This document shows, piece by piece, positions 19,444 through 26,700 of a DNA stretch of 64,000 nt. The first letter of the stretch is position 1. Each line of letters starts with the position of its first letter. Source of the DNA: Lacticaseibacillus parakribbianus (GTDB lineage: Bacteria; Bacillota; Bacilli; Lactobacillales; Lactobacillaceae); the NCBI RefSeq assembly GCF_025490915.1, contig NZ_JANQBA010000003.1, positions 1 through 64,000 of the forward strand, in the 5' to 3' direction. The position numbers were made by a program, and so were the translations under genes. Under the pieces are notes generated by a model, which was given only the letters and a program-made list of their open reading frames with translations, did no database searches and had not been told where the DNA came from.

Positions 19444-20550
19444 ATGACCGTAATCAGAAACATCGCAAGGGACCGGGTGCTCCAGATCACCGCGGCACTT
19501 GCCGTGATCAGCCTGTTCTTTGCCAAGCCGAAGCTCGCGGACATCAATTTCTCGACGTTATGGTCGATCCTGGCCATGATGACGATTATTCAGATCTTCG
19601 AGCACCTACATATCCTTGACTACTTCGCCTACCGCCTCACCACCAAGGCCGAAAACACACGCCAGCTGACCTGGCTGTTTTTGGGTCTGGCCGTCGTCGC
19701 CGGGATGTTTCTCACCAACGACGTCACGGTGATCACGCTGGTGCCGCTGTACCTGCGCATCGCCAAGAAGTACGAGCTGCCCGAGGTCCTGCCGGTCACG
19801 TTGATCGGCATGGCGGCGAACTTCGGTAGCGCGTTCACGCCGTTCGGGAACACGCACAACATTTTCCTCATGAACCATTATCAAATTAATGGTCTGCGCT
19901 TCTTCAGCTGGTCGATTCCGCTGCTGATTGCCAGCCTGGCCCTGCTGTTCGGCTTCAGCCTGTTCGTCAAAAAGCAGCCGATTCCGGCGGTGCCGTTCCG
20001 CGACATCCGCATCCAGGCCCGGCCGACCGTCGTCACCTGTATCGTCGCCTTGGTGATTTTCGCCGGGGTCTTCCACGTTCTGCCGTCCTGGGTCGGCGCG
20101 ATTGCCGCCATCATCCTGGCCATCGCCTTGGCACCAAAAATCATGTGCGACGTCGATTACGCGATTGTCTTGACCTTCGCCGGCTTCTTCGTCATCGTGT
20201 CGGTGCTGCAGCAGATTCCTTGGGTCGTCAACCTCGTGTCCGGCCTGATGACCTCCGAGCACTCGGTATTCCTGACGTCGATCGTCTCCAGCCAGTTCAT
20301 CAGCAACGTCCCGTCGACCGTCCTGATCGGCAAGTTCACCACCATGTCGGCGGCGCTGTTCCTGGGCTCCAACATCGGCGGCCTCGGCACCGTGATCGGC
20401 TCGATGAACAACCTGCTGGTTTACAAGGAATACACGAACTTCGGCAACCACCAGAATGGCAAGTTCTTCCTCGACTTCTTCGGCCTGAACATCATCGGCC
20501 TGATCGTCTTGACCGGCCTCGGCTGGCTGATTCTTGATTTCGTTTACTAG
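19444..20550 (+). CDS. Ion transporter of the ArsB/SLC13-type superfamily
   Basis: 368 residues with about ten membrane segments. ATG 19444 is chosen over TTG 19429 because GGAGAG sits eight bases upstream. Two similar loops, FLTNDVTVITLVP (about 89-101) and FGNTHNIFLMNHY (about 137), are typical of citrate/arsenite/sodium-symporter-like IT proteins, and QFISNVPSTVLIGKF (about 285) is the matching half-site. The substrate cannot be read from sequence; organic anions are possible. It is monocistronic, with a strong terminator ten bases after the stop. Confidence 0.8.
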   Translation: MTVIRNIARDRVLQITAALAVISLFFAKPKLADINFSTLWSILAMMTIIQIFEHLHILDYFAYRLTTKAENTRQLTWLFLGLAVVAGMFLTNDVTVITLVPLYLRIAKKYELPEVLPVTLIGMAANFGSAFTPFGNTHNIFLMNHYQINGLRFFSWSIPLLIASLALLFGFSLFVKKQPIPAVPFRDIRIQARPTVVTCIVALVIFAGVFHVLPSWVGAIAAIILAIALAPKIMCDVDYAIVLTFAGFFVIVSVLQQIPWVVNLVSGLMTSEHSVFLTSIVSSQFISNVPSTVLIGKFTTMSAALFLGSNIGGLGTVIGSMNNLLVYKEYTNFGNHQNGKFFLDFFGLNIIGLIVLTGLGWLILDFVY

Positions 20551-20560
20551 ACAAAAAAGC

Positions 20561-20598
20561 CACGGCCCCTTGCAGCGCGATTGCTGCAAGGGGCCGTG
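20561..20598 (+). terminator. Terminator after the ion transporter
   Basis: CACGGCCCCTTGCAGC pairs with GCTGCAAGGGGCCGTG around GCGATT. An A-run precedes it, but only a short TTT follows. Confidence 0.8.
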
Positions 20599-20707
20599 TT
20601 TGCGTCTTGGGGCTTCAGCCGCCTGCCCTTCCGCCTGGCTAGCGGCCTACCTTCAGTCTGGACCGGCCGCCTCAGCCTAGACCGGCCTCCGTATCGGAAA
20701 CGGCGGC

Positions 20708-20773
20708 CTTCAGCCTGGCCAGGCCACTCAGTCCGAACAGGCGCCTTCAGTCCGGCCAGGCCACTCAGTCCGA
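20708..20773. repeat. Direct repeat running into the LysR stop codon
   Basis: Two 29-bp copies (20708-20736 and 20745-20773, starting CTTCAG and ending ACTCAGTCCGA) differ at two positions or fewer. The second overlaps the last codons and stop of the LysR gene, so its final residues (ACSD) are encoded by repeat sequence. Confidence 0.65.
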
Positions 20774-21568
20774 GCAAGCGGCCGCCCAGGCGGTGATGGC
20801 CGCGGCCACCGGCGCCACGGCCGAATCGCCGCTGCGGGTCAGCAGGTAGAAGTGCCGAACAAAGTCGGGCCCCAGCGGCGTGGTCGGTAGGCCTGCGGCG
20901 GCGCGGCTGGACAGCAGCGAGCGGCCGAAGCCCTGCTGGAGCAAAGCGACGATGATCGCGTTGGAGGAGACGGTCAGCTGCGGCCCCTGGGCGTTGTGCT
21001 CGGCCAAATACCGCGCGGTGTAGTAGGCGACGCCGGACTCCGGCTCCCGCACCAAAAACGGGTCGCCGGCCCCCGCCAGCACCAGCTGATCGGCCATCAA
21101 GGGGGTGCGGTCGAGGCCCGTCGTCACCAGCGGTTTTTCGATGACGCCCAGGTCGGCGTCGTGCTGCGCCACGGCGGTCTGGACCGCGTAGGAGTTGGCC
21201 ATCGCCACCGAGAACCGCACCGCCGGAAACTGGGTGTAGAGGCCGGGCAAAAGCCGCGGCAAGAGGGCCGTGGCGAAGGTGTGGGAGGCGGCCAGCCGCA
21301 GGTGCCGCACCGCCGGCCCGGCGACCAGCGCCTCATGCACCTGGGCCCAGCTCGCCAGCATGTCGCTGGCCGCCTGGTAGAGCTGGGTGGCCGCCGGTGT
21401 CACGCCGAGCTGGCCGCGGCCGTTGCGGATGAACAGCGGGGTATTGAACTCCGCCTCCAGCTGCTTGATCTGCGCCGACACCGTCGGCTGGGCGATGAAC
21501 AACAGGGCCGCGGCCTTGCTGAAGCTGCGGGTTTCGTACACCGTTTTGAACGTGGTCAGATTTTTCAT
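20765..21568 (-). CDS. LysR-family transcriptional regulator (CysL/YeiE-like)
   Basis: 267 residues. The ATG at 21568 follows AAGGAG. The N-terminal winged HTH (about 1-62) contains FSKAAALLFIAQPTVSAQIKQLE and PLFIRNGRG. The rest is a periplasmic-binding-type effector domain. It is divergent from a YeiH-type exporter with 109 bases between, the usual layout for a LysR regulator and its target. The regulator-exporter pairing is known family context; the effector is unknown. Confidence 0.88.
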   Translation of the reverse strand: MKNLTTFKTVYETRSFSKAAALLFIAQPTVSAQIKQLEAEFNTPLFIRNGRGQLGVTPAATQLYQAASDMLASWAQVHEALVAGPAVRHLRLAASHTFATALLPRLLPGLYTQFPAVRFSVAMANSYAVQTAVAQHDADLGVIEKPLVTTGLDRTPLMADQLVLAGAGDPFLVREPESGVAYYTARYLAEHNAQGPQLTVSSNAIIVALLQQGFGRSLLSSRAAAGLPTTPLGPDFVRHFYLLTRSGDSAVAPVAAAITAWAAACSD

Positions 21569-21599
21569 CCGGGACTCCTTGCTATCCGTTTTTGTGATT

Positions 21600-21648
21600 A
21601 CTGATATTATAACAATGATATCCACTGATATTAAATCCCAGGTATACT
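21600..21648 (+). promoter_or_regulatory. LysR/yeiH divergent operator-promoter
   Basis: ACTGATATTA occurs twice as a direct repeat (21600-21609 and 21624-21633), 24 bases apart. A TATACT box follows at 21643-21648, 30 bases before the exporter ATG. It is a plausible binding site for the LysR protein. Confidence 0.55.
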
Positions 21649-21677
21649 CGGTTCAAAACGCACCCGAAAGGATTCTC

Positions 21678-23012
21678 ATGCCACGTCTCAAACAAGTCCT
21701 GCCTGGCTTCACCCTGTCCTTTGCCGTCGCCCTGGCCGCGACCGGCCTCGCCGTTTGGCTGCCGCAGCTCGGCGGCGCCACGCTCGCAATTCTTCTCGGC
21801 ATCGTCTTGGGCAACACCCTCTGCCGGCACCCGCGGCTCGGTGCCGGCACCAAGCTGGCCGAAAGCCGCCTGCTCGAGTACTCGGTGGTGCTGCTCGGGC
21901 TGACCGTCACCTTCCAGACCATCGCCCACATGGGGTGGCGCGGCCTGGTGTACGTCCTCTTGATGATGACCACCGTGATCTGCGGCGCCTACCTGATCGG
22001 GCGGCGCCTGGGGTTTGGTGAAACCATGAGCCTGATGTTCGCTGGTGGCAACGCCGTGTGTGGCTCCAGCGCGATCGGCGCCATCGCCCCGGCCATCGGT
22101 GCCGACGACCGCGAGAAAGGCGAGACGATCACGCTGGTCAACCTGTTGGGCACGGTGATGATGCTGACGCTGCCGTTTTTGGGCCAGGCCGTTTTCGGTC
22201 GCCACATCCTCGCGACCAGCGCGATGCTCGGCGGCACCCTGCAGTCGGTCGGCCAGGTGGTCGCCGGCGCCAGCCTCCTCAGCCCCCAAGTCGTGTCCTA
22301 CGCAATGCTGTTCAAAATCACCCGCATCATCATGCTGGTCGTGGTGGTGACGCTGTTCACGCAGAAGGTGCGGCGGTCGCAGGCGGCCGCGACGGCAGCG
22401 GCAGTCGGGGCGACACCGGCTGCCACAACGACGGTGGCAACGGCGACGGAGGCGGCCGACGATGGGGCGACCACGGTTGCCGCAACGGCCGAGGCTGCCG
22501 CAGCAATCCAGGCCGCCGCAATGACGGAGACCGCCGTGGTGACACCGGCGACCCCAGTGGCAGACGCCAGTGTCGCGACGGTCGGCGACGGGCCAGTGGC
22601 AGACGCCAGTGTCGCGACGGTCGGCGACGAACCAGTGGCAGCCGCCAGTGTCGCGACGGTCGGCGACGAACCAGCGGCGGCCGGTGCGGCCAACGCTCAC
22701 GTGGCCGGCGCAACTGCCGCCACACGACCGGCGCCAGCCAAGGCCAAGCGCCGGCTGCCGGTCCCGTGGTACGTGCTGGGCTTCTTGATTCTTTGCGTCC
22801 TCAACTCCGCGGTGACGCTGCCGCCGGTTTGGGCCAGCGGGGCGCATTTTGTCTCCACCTGGTTCGAAACCACGGCGCTGGCCGCCATCGGGCTGCGCCT
22901 GAACTTCGGCAACTTCATGCGCCAGGGTCGGCGCTTCCTCGCTTACGGCCTGAGCGTCGGCGCCTTGCAAACCGTCGCGGCCCTGGCGCTGCTCAAGCTA
23001 CTGGCGGTGTAA
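21678..23012 (+). CDS. YeiH-family (UPF0324) putative sulfate exporter with an unusual inserted loop
   Basis: 444 residues. The ATG at 21678 follows AAAGGA. Membrane segments occupy about 1-230 and 355-444. The family motif region GGNAVCGSSAIGAIAPAIGAD is near residue 120. Between them lies a roughly 125-residue Ala/Thr/Val-rich, poorly structured segment that ordinary YeiH proteins of about 330-350 residues lack. It includes three 13-residue repeats (PVADASVATVGDG). The frame is open throughout and the final membrane segments look normal, so this appears to be an in-frame expansion, not decay. Confidence 0.85.
   Translation: MPRLKQVLPGFTLSFAVALAATGLAVWLPQLGGATLAILLGIVLGNTLCRHPRLGAGTKLAESRLLEYSVVLLGLTVTFQTIAHMGWRGLVYVLLMMTTVICGAYLIGRRLGFGETMSLMFAGGNAVCGSSAIGAIAPAIGADDREKGETITLVNLLGTVMMLTLPFLGQAVFGRHILATSAMLGGTLQSVGQVVAGASLLSPQVVSYAMLFKITRIIMLVVVVTLFTQKVRRSQAAATAAAVGATPAATTTVATATEAADDGATTVAATAEAAAAIQAAAMTETAVVTPATPVADASVATVGDGPVADASVATVGDEPVAAASVATVGDEPAAAGAANAHVAGATAATRPAPAKAKRRLPVPWYVLGFLILCVLNSAVTLPPVWASGAHFVSTWFETTALAAIGLRLNFGNFMRQGRRFLAYGLSVGALQTVAALALLKLLAV
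22554..22670 (+). repeat. Three 39-bp in-frame tandem repeats in the YeiH-type gene
   Basis: Units at 22554-22592, 22593-22631 and 22632-22670 code for PVADASVATVGDG/E and differ by one to three bases. A diverged fourth start (PAAAG) follows. Confidence 0.92.
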
Positions 23013-23144
23013 CTGCCGCAGGAACTTCTCGCAACGCTCACAGATTCTTCACACGCGCCGGCTATTCTGGAACCATAGAAATAAGCCTGCCACTTACTTC
23101 TATCCCCAAACCCACTTTCTTCATATTCCAAACTCCTTACTCCT

Positions 23145-23178
23145 GCCCCCGCTGTGCCACCAGCCGGGGCTTTTTTTT
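23145..23178 (+). terminator. Terminator for the YeiH-type gene
   Basis: GCCCCCGCTG pairs with CAGCCGGGGC (one mismatch) around TGCCAC, followed by eight T. Confidence 0.85.
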
Positions 23179-23197
23179 GCGCCTTTCTTGATGACGT

Positions 23198-23590
23198 CAA
23201 AAAGCCGCCGCAACGATTGGGTTGCGGCGGCCGCGCCGAAGCCACCGGACGGTGTGAATCCGGTGGCCTTGGCCTAATTCGATTACGTTGCTGTCCGTTG
23301 CTTACCGTGGTGGTGCCACCACCGCGCTCGTCGGGGCCGCAGCTACCTCGCGTTGCGAGTAGGTCCCAGCTTGGTGCGAGCGGTGGGTTGGTGAAATCCT
23401 TTACCCTGGTATCTCCTCCTAAGTTGAAGGAGTTGCACTAAAACTCTTGAGTTTGAAAGCCGTGTGGCACTACACTGCGGCTTGGCATGGGTGGGGTACT
23501 AGAGGCGCTTGCGCTCCGGATCGTTCCCCTATGCGGCAGAGGTGCCAGCACTGCGGCCGCAGCGCCATCCCCGCACGTGACTGATCATTC
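23198..23590 (-). ncRNA. Unidentified structured RNA candidate, about 390 nt
   Basis: The minus strand has a complete transcription unit without an ORF: an extended promoter upstream, dense hairpins, and a perfect terminator. Stems include CTGCGGCCGCAG, GGAGCGCAAGCGCC, GCCGCAGTG with CACACGGC, AACTCCTT with AGGAGG, CTACTCGC with GCGAGGTAG, GGTGGTGGCACCACCAC and GCCACCGGA with TCCGGTGGC. I found no GAGGAAAGTCC (RNase P), no tmRNA tag or CCA end, no SRP GGAAGG core and no T-box TGGNACCGCG. The identity is therefore open. It lies between convergent neighbours and does not look like a leader. Confidence 0.6.
23199..23231 (-). terminator. Terminator of the RNA candidate
   Basis: GCCGCCGCAAC pairs with GTTGCGGCGGC in a stem of about 11 bp, then five T on the minus strand. 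Confidence 0.85.
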
Positions 23591-23596
23591 GAGTGT

Positions 23597-23625
23597 AGCT
23601 TAACACCGGACCAATTAGCCGTCAA
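23597..23625 (-). promoter_or_regulatory. Promoter of the RNA candidate
   Basis: TTGACG (23620-23625) and TAAGCT (23597-23602) are 17 bases apart, with an extended TG one base before the -10 box. The likely start is near 23590. Confidence 0.65.
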
Positions 23626-23713
23626 GCAATTTGGCTCGCGCTTTGTAGGTGCAAATTCTGCGGTTTTCCACGCCGTTCAAGTCCAATTGTTCACCCTCGT
23701 AACCAACCAGACC

Positions 23714-23754
23714 AAAAAGCACGGCCACCGCATCGCTGCGATGGTCGTGCTTTT
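23714..23754 (-). terminator. Terminator after the cell-envelope protease
   Basis: AAAAGCACG-CCACCGCATCG pairs with CGATGG-CGTGCTTTT. U-runs occur on both strands, 13 bases past the protease stop. Confidence 0.85.
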
Positions 23755-23766
23755 GGTTAGTGGAGC

Positions 23767-26700
23767 TTACTTGGTCAGGTTCTGGAAGGCTGCCTTGACG
23801 GCCTTGGCGAAGGCGGCGAACTTAGCGCCGACCTTGGTCGTAGTGGTCTTGGTGTCGGTCGTTGCGGCCGGAGCCGTAGTGCCGGCCTTGGCTGCTGCGA
23901 TGTCGGCCTTGAAGCCAACCAGTGCGTCGAACTGCGCCAGCTTGTCGGCAAGCGTCGTGGCCTTTTGGCCGGCCGCTTTCGCGTTGTCGAGGTCGCCGTA
24001 GTAGCTGCGGCCCGTCGCGGCATCCGTCGCGTTGCCGATGGCAACCGGCGTCGCCTGCTTGATGGCGGCAGTGAAGGCGTCCAGCGCGTTGTCAACGAAC
24101 CCGCTCAGCTGCTTTTCGGCATCTTCTGGCGTGATCGCGCCGGAAGCGGCCTGAGCCTTCAGGTAGTCAACGTCGCCGTTGAAGGTGCGGCCCGTCGCGG
24201 TGTCCTTGGTGTTGCCCAAGTCGGCCTTGGCGAAGGCTGCCTTGACCGTGGCGATATCGCCTTGGACGTAGGCGGCGCTGATGATCTGGTTCAGCGTAGT
24301 TTCGGCGTCTTCATCGGAGATGGAGCCGGCCTTGACCTGCGCTGCCAAAGCGTCGAGGTCGCCGTAGAACGTGCGGCCCGTCGCCGGGTTCGTGGTTTCG
24401 CCGAGCGTCGCGCCGAGTGCCTTCTTGGCCGCGTCAATCGCGGTCAGGACCGGGCTTGCGGTGTCGGTGGCGCCGGTATCGGAACCAGTGTCGGTATCCG
24501 TGTCGGTGTCAGTATCGGTGTCAGTCGTCGGCGCGGTGATGCCGTTGGCGGCGCGGTAGGCTGCAACCGCCTTGATCAGGTCGGCGAGCTGCGCCTTGGC
24601 CTGGGCCGGGGTCAGCTTGCTGATCTTCAGGTCAGCGGCCAGGGCGTTGAAGTCACCGTTGAAGGTGTTGCCCGTTGCCGGGTTGATGGCCTCGCCGACG
24701 TCGCTTGCGTCCTTCTTGGCCGCCGCGATCGCGTCCAGAACGCTCTGGAGCGTGTCCGTGGTGGTCTCGGAGCCGGTGCCAGTCTCGGAACCCGTGTTGC
24801 CGGTTTCGGTGCCAGTGCCGGTGGTTGCTGGCTTGTCGTAGTAAACCGTGACCGTCTTTTCGACTTGGTTACCCGTGGAATCGGAAACCGTGACCGTGAA
24901 GACATTCTTGCCTTCCTTCAGCTTTTCAACTTCGGAGAACGACTGGCTGGTGCCAGGCGTCTTGGTGTTCCAGTTGGCGCCACCGTACGTCTGAAGTACC
25001 TGGTTGTCGTTGATGTAGACTTCGAGGTAGTCGAAGTTGTCCGTCGCGGTCCCGCTGATGGTGAAGGTGTCCTTGTCGGTGTGAATGTCGGTATCGGTGG
25101 CCTGATCCAGCGTCAGTTCTGGCGCAATGGAATCAAGGACGATGGAGACACGCTCCTGAACGGTTTCGCCGGTCAGGGTGTTGCCAAAGACAACGCTGAA
25201 GTCGTGCTTGCCCAGGGTGCCAACCGGCAGGTCAACGCTGAAGGACAGGTCGGACTTGACGTCGACGTGCTTGCCCGCGATTTCGAGGCTGGTCGTCGGG
25301 TGCTTGACGTGGCCGGTCAGGTGGTAGGTGCCGGTTGCGGCATCGTAGGCCTTGTCAGCGGTGTCCATGTAGTTGGTCCCGAACTTAATCCCGTTGTCGA
25401 AGGTGACCGCGTTGGTCAAAGGCTCTGCATCGTAACTGGAGTTGACCGTGTAATCGAAGGAGTCGGTGTTCCCGTCGGCATCGGTCAGCGTGATGGTAAT
25501 CGCGTTGTCGCCGAAGGTTACCGGCAGATCGGTGTCGATATTGTGGCTGGCGTCGATTGGCAGATCGATGGCGTCTCCACCATTGATCGAAGCCGTGGCG
25601 GAAACCGTGTCTGCAGAAACGGTCCCGGCAGCCTTGACGGTCGCTTCGGAGGTCTGATCCGCCCCACCGTTAACGGTGAAGCTGCCAAGTTCAGGTGTGG
25701 TAAATGCGACGTGAGCGTTGTAGCGGCCGAGCAGCTGCGTGTGAGCGGCGTCAGCGTAGAAGTTGAAGCTCGTGTCGTAATCGGCCAGGGCGGCAATCGG
25801 CATTGCGGCCAGGAAGTCACCACTGTCGCTGTTGACGATCAGGTCTTGGGTGTTGCCATCCTTGTCGGTGTAGGTCCCGTAAACATCGCCGTCGTAAGTC
25901 CCCTGCATGACGTAGTAGACCCCGCCGGAGATGATTTGCAGTGCCTTGTTGGAGATGTTGATGGTCGACGGAATTGGGTTGGTCAAAACAAGACCAGTGC
26001 CAATTGCGCCAGGCTTTTGAACGTTCTCATTGACGTCATCTACGTAGTTCGTGGCGTTATCGGTCACGTACAGCTCAACATTGTTGCGACCGCCGGCCAA
26101 CAGTTTGGCCTGCGCGTCGGTCAGCGGTACCTTAATCTGCGTGTAGCCATCGGCCGTGGTGCCGGTCACTTCGTAGGTGTCGAAGTTGATTTCGCCGTTG
26201 ATGCCGACGCCGGCCTGCTTGCTGATGTCCAAACCGGAGAAGTCATCCTTGACCTCACCCGTTGCGTAGTACTGGGTCTTGCCGTCGACGTTCTCAGAGG
26301 TCAGACCGATGTTGCGCAATTCCGGTGCCACGGAGTCGATCTTGAATGGCAGATCGAGTGTCTGGCGGCTGTCTTCGGAAGCGCCGTCGCCAATCGCGGA
26401 TACCCGGTAGGTGTACTGGCCATCAGGCACCTGAACGGACTTGCCAGTGGCCTGATCGATGACGGTCCCGTCCCACTTCGGCAGGCTGACCGTGAGGTAG
26501 TAACCGCCGTTTTGGTAGTAGTACGACTTGGTTTCGTTGGTCGACTCAGACAGCGTGGTGACCACGTTGCCGTCGGCGTCCAGAATCTGGAACTTCACGT
26601 CGGACGCGTTGCGGAACGTGTAGGCTTCACCCTGGACGGTGGTGTAGTCGGCATCCGGGCTGAGCGAGATTGCGACGGCGTCTTCATCGACGGTGTCGGA

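Noticed and set aside
23198-23590. RNase P RNA, tmRNA or SRP RNA as identity of the structured RNA
   Set aside because: GAGGAAAGTCC, a tag ORF with CCA-type end, and the GGAAGG-type SRP core are all absent on both strands.
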